From: UBA4055 sp964648295
Lineage (GTDB): Bacteria > UBA4055
DNA: 64,000 nt
Reading direction: 5' to 3'
Assembly (NCBI GenBank): GCA_964648295.1
Contig: CAZYNH010000003.1
Coordinates: 62,001-126,000, forward strand
Shown: positions 19,301-25,951 of the stretch, one piece after another
Layout: every line of letters begins with the position of its first letter
Position numbering within the stretch: the first letter of the stretch is position 1
Translations under genes and position numbers: made by a program
The notes under the pieces: model-generated
Databases searched by the model: none
What the model was told of the DNA's origin: nothing
What the model saw: the letters and a program-made list of their open reading frames with translations, nothing else

Positions 19301-19393
19301 TTCGATGACATTCTGCACTATCAGAAGATCATCGTAGCACTCACTGAGACGGATAGGATAATGAAGGAAGTAGATATAGTGGGGGTGGAGTAG
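16313..19393 (+). CDS. Single-chain restriction-modification enzyme (type IIG / ISP-like, N6-adenine methylase fused to nuclease)
   Basis: A 1026-residue fusion. Residues ~1-120 carry a PD-(D/E)xK nuclease motif: G-A-P-D (Asp54) and I-E-A-K (Glu68, Lys70). A helical connector follows. The gamma-class methylase has motif I D-P-A-T-G-T-G-T-F (from Asp375) and motif IV N-P-P-Y (494-497). Residues ~620-840 are the target-recognition region, and the C terminus (~850-1026) is conserved again. No helicase motifs are seen, so it is closer to type IIG than type I/ISP translocases. Base composition changes sharply inside the gene: by hand count 17401-17460 is about 53% G+C and 18181-18240 is 25%, so the recognition region looks swapped in. 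Its stop overlaps the next GTG start by one base. Confidence 0.85.
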   Translation: MTLHEYISNLNKHYKLGNATEHTFRGDLQQLIESICPGIMATNEPKRQKCGAPDYILTKKGVPVGFIEAKDIGSDLDSKSYKEQFDRYRNSLSSLIFTDYLTFQYYRDGERKEKIVIGEIKGNSIAPLDRNFESFTYLLKYFVEQPAQTIKSPKHLAQMMANKARLLSDIIGKALISDVETEENSTLKDQMSAFKDILIHDITPKAFADVYAQTIAYGMFAARLHDATLDSFSRQEAAELIPKSNPFLRKLFSYIAGPDLDDRIKWIVDDLVEIFLHSNVAELLKDFGKETKTEDPIIHFYETFLSEYDPKLRKARGVWYTPHPVVNFIVRAVDDILKTEFNLPKGLADNSKTKIKVDTHGKMIEQEVHKVQILDPATGTGTFLAEVIKHIYENNFRAMQGIWSDYAENHLLPRLNGFELLMASYAMAHLKLDLLLKETGYAPKTDRRLKIYLTNSLEEYHKDTGTLFASWLSSEANEANRIKRDTPVMVIIGNPPYSVSSSNKSEWIQELIKDYKKDLNEKKLNLDDDYIKFIRFGEHYINKNGEGILAYISNNSFIDGITHRQMRKHLLQTFDKIYILDLHGNAKKKEVCPDGSKDENVFDIMQGVSINIFIKTGKKKKNELGQVYHSELFGLRDFKYKYLNDNNTASIKRNRLDCFEPNYFFVEKDFGFVKDYILGLEIDKLYSNFNSGVETGKDNFIIKHKNNEIQNLLSEINTSDELSISKKYDLSIDKVEQVFSDVKNSYVTNILYRPFDVRYTLLSENSQGVLWRPRFSTMKHFLKQNLGLIFKRGFDEINSSPCFISKVISDRRAWSRPGMQGAESLAPLYLYSDNNSERTPNLNSEIVQKIADGLGLKFTNEKEADSGTFAPIDILDYIYAVLHSPTYREKYKEFLKIDFPRVPYPKDKETFFKLVQLGGELRQIHLLESPVVEKYVTQYPVGGNNVVEKPKFVNGKVYINDTQYFEGVPEVAWNFYIGGYQPAQKWLKDRKGRKLEFDDILHYQKIIVALTETDRIMKEVDIVGVE

Positions 19394-20418
19394 TGGGAGA
19401 ATTGAATTTTGAAACTTACACAAAAGGAAAACCACATTTAGTAATACTTGGTGCAGGTGCAAGTGTTGCAACAATTCCTAATGGAGATGCTAATAGTAAA
19501 AAGATTTCTGTTATGGATGGTTTTATTGACAATTTAGGAATGCGAGATGTGCTAAAAGAAATTAATTTGAAAACAAAAAGTGATAATCTCGAAGATATAT
19601 TTTCAGAATTACCTGAGAATATGAAGAATAATGAAATCTTAGAAATCCTAGAAAATAGAATTTTTGATTATTTTGTAGAATTTAAAATACCTGTGGAAGT
19701 TACAATATATGATTTTCTCATTTTGTCATTAAGAGAAAAAGATATTATTGCAACCTTTAATTGGGATCCATTGTTAATGCAGGCATATTTACGTGTCCAA
19801 CAAATTACTAAAAAGTTACCAAGGTTATTATTTTTACATGGGAATGTATCAACTGGTTACTGTAAAAAAGATAATGTAATGGGTTTATTAGGTAATTTGT
19901 GTAGAAGTTGTTTAAATCCCCTGAAAAAACAAAAGTTGTTATATCCAATAAAAAATAAAGATTATCATTCTGACCCATTTATTGAAAAAAGCTGGAAGTA
20001 TACGCAATTAGTTCTTTCTGAAGCTTTTTTGTTAACTATCTTTGGATATAGTGCTCCAAAAACAGATGTTAATGCTATTGGGTTATTAAAACAAGCTTGG
20101 GGAACATCTGAAAAAAGATCTATTGAAGAAATTGAAATTATAGATGTGAAAAATGAAGATGATTTAATCGATACATGGGACGAATTTATTCATTCACATC
20201 ATTATAAAACAATGAATTCATTTTTCGACAGTAATATTGCAAAGTTTCCAAGACGTTCTTGTGAAGCTGAGTTTGATAGATTATTCAATTGTAAATTTTT
20301 TGATGGTACAGATGATTTGAAGAAAATAAATACTTTTGATGAACTAAAAAGTTTCTATGAACCAATCTTAAAAGATGAAGAATTCGAAAAAGATATGTAT
20401 ACAAATTTTTGGTTGTAA
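19393..20418 (+). CDS. SIR2-like domain protein, putative NAD-consuming defence effector
   Basis: A 341-residue protein starting with GTG that overlaps the preceding TAG by one base. SIR2-like features are the N-terminal Rossmann glycine motif V-I-L-G-A-G-A-S (residues ~16-23), A-T-F-N-W-D-P (the sirtuin T-x-N-x-D position), F-L-H-G-N (catalytic-histidine position), a Cys...Cys-x-x-Cys stretch that could bind zinc, and F-G-Y-S-A-P-K-T-D. SIR2-like proteins in defence islands often deplete NAD+ on phage infection; that function is inferred. The gene is far more AT-rich than the backbone (19681-19740 is 14 G/C in 60) and is followed directly by the next gene with no spacer. Confidence 0.7.
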   Translation: MGELNFETYTKGKPHLVILGAGASVATIPNGDANSKKISVMDGFIDNLGMRDVLKEINLKTKSDNLEDIFSELPENMKNNEILEILENRIFDYFVEFKIPVEVTIYDFLILSLREKDIIATFNWDPLLMQAYLRVQQITKKLPRLLFLHGNVSTGYCKKDNVMGLLGNLCRSCLNPLKKQKLLYPIKNKDYHSDPFIEKSWKYTQLVLSEAFLLTIFGYSAPKTDVNAIGLLKQAWGTSEKRSIEEIEIIDVKNEDDLIDTWDEFIHSHHYKTMNSFFDSNIAKFPRRSCEAEFDRLFNCKFFDGTDDLKKINTFDELKSFYEPILKDEEFEKDMYTNFWL

Positions 20419-21423
20419 ATGTTTAGAAAGCAGAAAGTAAATATTCCGACAAATTATGAAAGAAAAATAGAAAATTTCTTAACTTCTATATTCTATATCT
20501 CATTAAATTTGCCAGTAAGAAACTATTATGATTTTGTTTCAGGTGAAAGTTTTTCAATAAGAGAAAGTAATATTGATTTGTCTAACTCTTTTGAACTGTT
20601 AAAACTTGGGTTTTTTAAGCAGGCAATGATAAGTTTAAGAATCGGATTTGATATTGGAATGCTTTCAATATATTGGTCAATAATTGGGAAAGAAACTCCT
20701 GAATTTCGAAAATGGTTTATCTCAGAAATGGATACACCCTACAAGAATAAAAAATTTTGGGAAGTAATTTTATCAAATTCTTATATTAATAAATTCAATG
20801 AAAAATACAATATCATAGAACAAATAAAAAAGTTAAAGCTTTCTGATTTCATTCATACAAAAGGGAAATTGTTTTCTAGTTGTGGGGACACAGAAAGACA
20901 GATCAGATCAATCGGGCAATTCAATGATTTTGAACATTGGTATAAATTATTCGAGGAAGTTGTTGGAATTTTGATACTATTGCATTTATTAAGATTTCCA
21001 ACCTTAAATTTGAGATATACAACGGAGTTTTTAATTTCTAAATTTGGGACAACGGATAGTATTCCTATGTGTGGTTGCGGGTTAGGAGATGAGATGAGTA
21101 TTATTGATACATGTATTTCAAAAGAGCATAAAGAGTTTATTTTTGAGTTAGTGCAAAACGACGATGAATTCATTGGAGTAAATGAATGGTTGAGAAACTT
21201 ACCTACATTAAATAAAAATGAGATTAGACAAAAAATTATTAATGTAAATAAGATGCTAATTGAATGTGAAGGTGGATTTGAAGTTTGGAAAAATAATATT
21301 GAACATGGTGGTGATCAAAGAATTGATTCAAAGATGATGATTGAGCTAAAGAATTGGGCAGAAGAAAATGACTTGATGACTGTCGAGTCCATAATTGCGA
21401 AAAGAAAAAGAAAAGGGGGATAA
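20419..21423 (+). CDS. Unrecognised protein of the AT-rich cassette
   Basis: A 334-residue protein I do not recognise. Its ATG follows the SIR2 gene's TAA directly, so they are surely co-translated. It has a helical region (residues ~45-95) with the pattern F-E-L-L-K-L-G-F-F-K-Q-A-M-I-S-L-R, similar to the amphipathic helices of HEPN-like or other all-helical proteins, and a short cysteine motif M-C-G-C-G near residue 216 that might bind metal. No signal peptide or membrane segment is obvious. The tight packing suggests it is a partner of the SIR2-like protein, perhaps a sensor or inhibitor; that is speculation. Confidence 0.6.
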   Translation: MFRKQKVNIPTNYERKIENFLTSIFYISLNLPVRNYYDFVSGESFSIRESNIDLSNSFELLKLGFFKQAMISLRIGFDIGMLSIYWSIIGKETPEFRKWFISEMDTPYKNKKFWEVILSNSYINKFNEKYNIIEQIKKLKLSDFIHTKGKLFSSCGDTERQIRSIGQFNDFEHWYKLFEEVVGILILLHLLRFPTLNLRYTTEFLISKFGTTDSIPMCGCGLGDEMSIIDTCISKEHKEFIFELVQNDDEFIGVNEWLRNLPTLNKNEIRQKIINVNKMLIECEGGFEVWKNNIEHGGDQRIDSKMMIELKNWAEENDLMTVESIIAKRKRKGG

Positions 21424-21424
21424 T

Positions 21425-22174
21425 ATGTTAAAAATGGATTCTAGTTTTATTCAACCAAATGATGATAATGTGAAAATTTGGAGATATATGGATTTGGAGA
21501 AATTCCATTCTATTATTGAAACAAGTTCATTGTTTTTTTCACGTGCAGATATGTTTGATGATAAATTTGAAGGCTCTTATCCTCTCGCTTTAAAAGAAAT
21601 AAGAGATATAATGCTTAAGGCTAAAAGTCCAAAAATCTCACCGTATATTAATAGCGAGACTTTCAAACAACTTAAAGCATATGTGAATATAAATTGTTGG
21701 CATATGAATGAATATGAATCTGCAGCAATGTGGAGGTTGTATATAAGAAGTGAAAAAGGAATTGCTTTTCAAACTACATATCATAAATTAAAAAATGAAT
21801 TCGAACTCTCAGGCAACGAGGTGTATTTAAGTTGTGTAAAATATATTGATTATTCAAATCCCTTATTTGAATCAGGTGCTGTGAGTGAATTAACACCCTT
21901 TGTATTAAAAAGAAAAAGTTTTCTCTATGAAAATGAACTTAGGGCACTCACATTATCATATAGTAAAGGAGTTGATTTAAAAGGGAATATTGTGGGTAAA
22001 CCACCAAAATATGGGCAATCAGTAAAAGTAAATTTAGAAAATCTTATTGAAAAAATTTATATCGCTCCGAATTCATCAAAAGGACTTATTGAAAATATAA
22101 AAGCAATATTGAATGAGAATCGTCAGTCATACGAAATTGTAATGTCTGATTTAGATAGAGATCCGATTTTTTAA
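21425..22174 (+). CDS. DUF2971 domain protein
   Basis: A 249-residue protein from the ATG at 21425, chosen because an AGGGGG ribosome site lies a few bases upstream and the ATG is one base after the previous stop. The DUF2971 pattern is visible: W-R-Y-M-D-L-E-K-F near the N terminus, F-F-S-R-A-D-M-F-D-D-K-F-E-G-S, C-W-H-M-N-E-Y-E-S-A-A-M-W-R-L-Y, and a late Y-E-N-E-L-R-A. The biochemical activity of the family is unknown, but members are frequent in defence and mobile regions. Base composition matches the neighbouring AT-rich genes, supporting joint acquisition. Confidence 0.75.
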   Translation: MLKMDSSFIQPNDDNVKIWRYMDLEKFHSIIETSSLFFSRADMFDDKFEGSYPLALKEIRDIMLKAKSPKISPYINSETFKQLKAYVNINCWHMNEYESAAMWRLYIRSEKGIAFQTTYHKLKNEFELSGNEVYLSCVKYIDYSNPLFESGAVSELTPFVLKRKSFLYENELRALTLSYSKGVDLKGNIVGKPPKYGQSVKVNLENLIEKIYIAPNSSKGLIENIKAILNENRQSYEIVMSDLDRDPIF

Positions 22175-22200
22175 AAATATAAAAATATAGAGGTAAAAGG

Positions 22201-23952
22201 ATTAGCATAAAAACCGAACAAAGAGGAATTACAGTATTAAGACAGTTTGTTGAAATGTCTGATTATCTTGTGCATTATTTCAAAGAAAATGATCGTACTC
22301 CTTCGTGGGACGGTGAAGTTCTTCTTTATAAAAACAAGAATTTGAAGAAAGAGAATATTGTAGGAAGAGTTCCTGTTCAAATTAAAGCAAAAAGTGTCAA
22401 ATCATTTAGTAATAAATTTTCTTATATTTCGATTGATTTGGCAGATCTTAATAATTATTTAAGAGATGGCGGAGTTCTATTATTTTTAATTGAGATATGT
22501 CGGAATGAAAGTAAAATATTCATGTCATCTCTTTTGCCTTATGATCTTCATTACGAACTAAACAATGTTAAAGGCGGTGGTATTAAGGTAGATAAAATCA
22601 ATGACATAATAGAACTTGAAAGATTATGTCGTGAGTTCTTAGAGCATAGAAAAAGACAACATTCTATGACTAATTTCGGATTAAATCTCCCTGAGCACAA
22701 ATATTTTGAATTTATTGTTACATCAGATAAAGAAAAATTACGCAATGAAGATATAGTTTCCCGACCACAATATATTTACGGTAAGGTTGATTCAAAGCGT
22801 ACCGTATTTGAAACGGTAAAGAAAATGTTCGTAGGCATAAAAGATGAAATGATTGAACCTGTGGCAATTAAAAATAAATATTTTTATAACAAAGTAATTC
22901 GGAATATAACAAAAGACAAGGTTGTACTAACATTCGGTAAATGCGTGAATATGGTTTTTGAAAAAGGTAAAGTGCTATCCTTTAATATTACTCCCAAAGG
23001 AAGCATTGATGACAGGATCAAAGATTATGAATTTTTTTTAAATTTGGTAAAAGAAAAAGAGTTTTCAATTGGTGCAAACACATTTCCTATGATGGCTCAA
23101 GGAATAAAGGATCAAGTAAGCATACTAAAGGAGCTTGAAGCAAGGCTAATGTATCTGAATAACATTGTAGCAGTTTTTAAATATTTTAATGTAGATCATA
23201 ACAAGTTGAATTTTGACTCTCTTGAAGAAAAAGATAATTTTAATTTGAAAGGTTTAATGAATTCGATTATTTTCAAGAAATCAATTGAAAAACAAAAGCA
23301 GATACCGGGTAAATATTTTATAAAAATAGGAAATGTAACTCTATTGGGAGTAATATATAAGAAATTTGATGAAGACAGAATAGTGATTGACAATTATGCA
23401 AATCTAAAGAAAGGTATGTACCGTATTTATCCACCTGGAATTGAGTTACGGAAAAATCCAGAGAAGGTTATATATGCAAGCCCTTATGTAGGTCTGAATG
23501 TTGAAGAAATGATCTCGGTTGATAATATTTATCCTGAAGATATTTATAATGATGTAATAAACTATTCTCACTCTGAGGATTATGATACAAGTGTTTCGAA
23601 TTTATGTTTGAGAATGATAAAAGTATATGATGAAACAAAGAAATTAGAATACTTAGAAAATGTTGTTAAGATTCTAAAATGGCAGGAAGAAGGTAAATTC
23701 ATAGCAGACCATTTAATAAAATTAAATCAGCTTCAGATTGTCAGAAGGATGGGAAATTTAAATGCTGACGAACTTGAATATTTAATTGAGCTGAAGAAGA
23801 ATTTTGCTGAAGATAATTTTATTTTATGCGGTATTCATATTTTGTTGGATGATCATGAAAAGTTTAAAGGATGCTTTAGCAAATTAAATGATGAGGATAA
23901 AGAAGAATTTTTAGAATTTCCGATTTATAATTTGATTAAGGATAAGTTATGA
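22201..23952 (+). CDS. DUF4365-like putative PD-(D/E)xK nuclease with helical C-terminal region; probable ATT start
   Basis: The frame is open well upstream of the first ATG (22255), and the upstream codons give a natural N terminus: I-S-I-K-T-E-Q-R-G-I-T-V-L-R-Q-F-V-E. The best start is an ATT codon at 22201, seven bases after an AGAGG ribosome site; from there the protein is 583 residues. The N-terminal ~140 residues resemble DUF4365: W-D-G-E-V (Asp/Glu) then V-P-V-Q-I-K (Gln-x-Lys), a PD-(D/E)xK-type core. The last ~120 residues look like helical repeats. It is the fourth gene of the AT-rich cassette. A DNA-cleaving defence role is inferred. Either ATT is a genuine rare start or an ATG was altered by mutation or sequencing error. 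Confidence 0.6.
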   Translation: MSIKTEQRGITVLRQFVEMSDYLVHYFKENDRTPSWDGEVLLYKNKNLKKENIVGRVPVQIKAKSVKSFSNKFSYISIDLADLNNYLRDGGVLLFLIEICRNESKIFMSSLLPYDLHYELNNVKGGGIKVDKINDIIELERLCREFLEHRKRQHSMTNFGLNLPEHKYFEFIVTSDKEKLRNEDIVSRPQYIYGKVDSKRTVFETVKKMFVGIKDEMIEPVAIKNKYFYNKVIRNITKDKVVLTFGKCVNMVFEKGKVLSFNITPKGSIDDRIKDYEFFLNLVKEKEFSIGANTFPMMAQGIKDQVSILKELEARLMYLNNIVAVFKYFNVDHNKLNFDSLEEKDNFNLKGLMNSIIFKKSIEKQKQIPGKYFIKIGNVTLLGVIYKKFDEDRIVIDNYANLKKGMYRIYPPGIELRKNPEKVIYASPYVGLNVEEMISVDNIYPEDIYNDVINYSHSEDYDTSVSNLCLRMIKVYDETKKLEYLENVVKILKWQEEGKFIADHLIKLNQLQIVRRMGNLNADELEYLIELKKNFAEDNFILCGIHILLDDHEKFKGCFSKLNDEDKEEFLEFPIYNLIKDKL

Positions 23953-23992
23953 AATGGAATTAGCAGGTATAGATTTGATGTCAAAAATACGA

Positions 23993-24012
23993 TTTTGTTG
24001 ACCTCAACAAAA
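23993..24012. repeat. 20-base palindrome upstream of dinD, related to the one inside dinD
   Basis: Nine-base arms TTTTGTTGA and TCAACAAAA flank a CC centre. Together with the next eight bases (CGATAAAT) it matches 25 of 28 positions of the palindrome inside dinD (24237-24264). The two arm differences (T for C, A for G) compensate each other and keep the pairing. Its position 34 bases before the dinD ATG would suit an operator; a relic of a second dinD copy is the alternative, since the frame reads D-F-V-D-L-N-K-T-I-N. Confidence 0.75.
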
Positions 24013-24045
24013 CGATAAATGGTTTGTAAAACTGTAGGAGTAAGT

Positions 24046-24903
24046 ATGAGTGATCTGAAAGCAAAAGAATATATCCCGTTTGAGCAGATCAAGCATGTGT
24101 CTGAAGACGGACAGGAGTTTTGGTACGCTAGAGAGTTATCTACGATTCTTGAGTATGTTCAATGGAGGAATTTTGTTAAGGTACTAGACCGGGCAAAGCT
24201 TGCTTGTAAGAATAGCGGTTACAACATAGATCATCATTTTGCTGACGTCAGCAAAACGATAAATATGCCGAAATCAGCTACAAAAGAGATATTAGATGTT
24301 AAATTGACCCGATATGCCTGTTACCTGATTGTTCAGAATGGTGATCCGAGAAAAGAAGTGATAGCGGTCGGTCAGACTTATTTCGCGATTCAGACAAGAC
24401 GGCAGGAAGTGGCGGATTATTTTAATGAGCTCGGAGAAGATAATAAACGGCTTGTTATAAGAGGGGATATCAAACAATGGAATCAGATGCTTGCGGAGGC
24501 TGCTCACAACGCGGGTGTTATTTCCGATGAAGAATTTGCCTCTTTTCAGAATTCGGGTTACATGGGTCTTTATGGCGGGTTGAAAGTTAAAGATATTCAT
24601 AAAAAGAAAGGTCTGAAAAGTAATCAAAAGATACTTGATCACATGGGAAGTACTGAATTGATAGCGAATCTGTTCAGAATATCTCAGACTGAGGAAAAAT
24701 TGAAAAAAGATAAGACTATGACGGCTGACGCGGCAAATGAAGTTCATTTTATTGTCGGAAAAGAAGTAAGGAATACAATTAAGCGTGTCGGAGGTACAAT
24801 GCCGGAAGATCTGCCTGTGCCGGAAAAGAGTATAAGTGAAATTGAGCGCGAGCAGCTGAAGAAATTAAAAAAGAATTCAAAAAATCTGATGCTGGATGAA
24901 TGA
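24046..24903 (+). CDS. dinD: DinD-like DNA-damage-inducible protein
   Basis: A 285-residue protein from the ATG at 24046, preferred over 24019 because GGAG lies five bases upstream and the N terminus M-S-D-L-K-A-K-E-Y is family-like. DinD hallmarks are F-W-Y-A-R-E-L, W-R-N-F-x-K-V-L-D-R-A, L-T-R-Y-A-C-Y-L-I-V-Q-N-G-D-P and I-A-V-G-Q-T-Y-F-A-I-Q-T-R-R-Q, the last two being the BRO-N/ANT-type core. In E. coli DinD is SOS-induced and inhibits RecA filaments; the role here is unknown. It sits between the AT-rich cassette and the ORF6N array and shares with the latter an intragenic palindrome at a similar codon position. Confidence 0.88.
   Translation: MSDLKAKEYIPFEQIKHVSEDGQEFWYARELSTILEYVQWRNFVKVLDRAKLACKNSGYNIDHHFADVSKTINMPKSATKEILDVKLTRYACYLIVQNGDPRKEVIAVGQTYFAIQTRRQEVADYFNELGEDNKRLVIRGDIKQWNQMLAEAAHNAGVISDEEFASFQNSGYMGLYGGLKVKDIHKKKGLKSNQKILDHMGSTELIANLFRISQTEEKLKKDKTMTADAANEVHFIVGKEVRNTIKRVGGTMPEDLPVPEKSISEIEREQLKKLKKNSKNLMLDE
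24237..24256. repeat. Perfect 20-base palindrome inside dinD
   Basis: TTTTGCTGAC is followed directly by GTCAGCAAAA, a perfect 10+10 palindrome spanning codons 64-71. Allowing one mismatch it extends outward (ATC ... GAT) to 28 bases. The related palindrome 244 bases upstream keeps symmetry with a different base pair. A 20-base perfect palindrome in coding sequence is unlikely by chance. Confidence 0.85.
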
Positions 24904-24991
24904 TACTGCGTGTCTTTGTAATTGGATCCTTGACAACGGGCTAATTGTAGCTAAAAAATAATTTTAAAATATTTTGAAAAATCTTTTAGGT

Positions 24992-25024
24992 GGGTCACTA
25001 TGTGACACTCTCCGCATGTATATT
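24992..25024 (+). promoter_or_regulatory. Operator-promoter module of the ORF6N array (copy 1)
   Basis: A 17-base near-palindrome, GGGTCACTATGTGACAC (24992-25008), lies 10 bases before TATATT (25019-25024), so it would cover the -35 region, a repressor-type position. No TTGNNN hexamer is correctly placed. The same operator, spacing, upstream A/T tract (GAAAAATCTTTT) and following GC dinucleotide occur at 28608 and 59721. The ORF6N-A start is 24 bases downstream of TATATT. Confidence 0.75.
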
Positions 25025-25048
25025 GCCTTAAAATGACGGGGAAGTGTT

Positions 25049-25924
25049 ATGGTAAAGAATGAAATTGTTAAGTTTGAAGAGAGTATCAGGGACAGGATCT
25101 ATTCGATCCGGGGATATCAGGTGATGCTGGATAGGGATCTGGCGGAGCTATACGGGGTGGAGACTAAAAGGTTGAATGAAGCGGTCAAGAGAAACAAGGA
25201 AAGGTTTCCGGAAACATTTTGTTTCCAGCTATTCGAAAGCGAAAAAACAGAGGTGGTCGCAAATTGCGACCACCTCAAGAAGCTTAAATTTTCGTATGTA
25301 TTGCCATACGCATTTACCGAGCATGGCGTAGTTATGTTATCTTCAGTATTGCGTAGTGATAAGGCAATGGAAATAAATATTAAAGTAGTTGAGGCTTTCG
25401 TTGCTATGCGGAAGTTCATTCAGACGAACGGGCAGATATTCCAAAGGCTGGATAGGGTGGAAGTGAAGCTACTTGAGAATGATCACAAATTCGAGAAAGT
25501 ATTCGATGCTCTTGAGAGTAAAGACCGAATTCCTGAGCAGGGAATATTTTTTGAAGGTCAGATATTTGATGCGTATAAATTCGTTTCCGATCTGTTCAGG
25601 TCTGCGAAAAAATCGGTCGTTATCATAGATAATTATGTTGACGATTCGGTTCTGGTTCATTTGACAAAGGTAAATAAAGGTGTGAAAATTAAGATATTGA
25701 CCAAGAGCATTTCGGATCAGTTCAGGCTCGACTTGAAGAAGTTTAAGGAGCAGTATTTCTCTATTGAAGTAAGTGCGATTAAGAGTATCCATGACAGGTT
25801 TATTATCATTGACGGTCAGGTCGTTTATCACTTTGGAGCTTCGCTGAAGGATTTAGGCAAAAAGTTGTTCGGATTCACGAAAATGGATAAGACGGCATTG
25901 AAGCTGATTGATAAAATAAGTTAA
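25049..25924 (+). CDS. ORF6N-domain protein with PLD-like C-terminal domain (copy A)
   Basis: A 291-residue protein. Residues ~1-120 are an ORF6N DNA-binding domain (I-R-G-Y-Q-V-M-L-D-R-D-L-A-E-L-Y-G-V ... P-Y-A-F-T-E-H-G), found in phage and mobile-element regulators. Residues ~120-165 form a coiled linker. Residues ~170-291 resemble a phospholipase-D-like domain with one variant motif, I-H-D-R-F-I-I-I-D-G then G-A-S (HxR in place of HxK). It is first of three genes joined by 12-base gaps and has its own operator-promoter. It differs from copies B-D mostly at residues ~60-95, where it reads E-V-V-A-N-C-D-H-L instead of an R-S-Q-I-type motif. The cell function is unknown; a phage-response role is inferred from the island context. 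Confidence 0.85.
   Translation: MVKNEIVKFEESIRDRIYSIRGYQVMLDRDLAELYGVETKRLNEAVKRNKERFPETFCFQLFESEKTEVVANCDHLKKLKFSYVLPYAFTEHGVVMLSSVLRSDKAMEINIKVVEAFVAMRKFIQTNGQIFQRLDRVEVKLLENDHKFEKVFDALESKDRIPEQGIFFEGQIFDAYKFVSDLFRSAKKSVVIIDNYVDDSVLVHLTKVNKGVKIKILTKSISDQFRLDLKKFKEQYFSIEVSAIKSIHDRFIIIDGQVVYHFGASLKDLGKKLFGFTKMDKTALKLIDKIS
25250..25276. repeat. Intragenic palindrome of ORF6N-A (13+1+13)
   Basis: Arms GAGGTGGTCGCAA and TTGCGACCACCTC flank a single A. All 13 pairs are Watson-Crick. The central 17 bases, GGTCGCAAATTGCGACC, are identical to those in ORF6N-C but are read here as GTC-GCA-AAT-TGC-GAC, a different frame. Confidence 0.9.
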
Positions 25925-25951
25925 ACAGGTGCAGGTATGCCAAAGAGTGAA
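25874..25951 (+). repeat. 78-base direct repeat at the A/B gene junction
   Basis: The end of copy A, its stop, the 12-base spacer with the ribosome site GCAGGT and the start of copy B are identical to 26801-26878 except for one base. The spacing between the two is 927 bases, one gene unit, so the array grew by tandem duplication or is kept uniform by gene conversion. Confidence 0.9.

Noticed and set aside
16313..19393. Type I or helicase-containing ISP restriction enzyme
   Set aside because: No DEAD/DEAH helicase motifs are present between the nuclease and methylase domains.
24904..25048. Operator interpreted as a LexA/SOS box because dinD is adjacent
   Set aside because: dinD itself has no copy of the operator upstream, and the sequence matches none of the SOS boxes I know (CTG-N10-CAG, GAAC-N4-GTTC, GTTC-N7-GTTC).
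25204..25215. Palindrome GTTTCCGGAAAC in ORF6N-A as part of the conserved intragenic element
   Set aside because: It is absent from copies B, C and D at the same codons, so it is likely chance.
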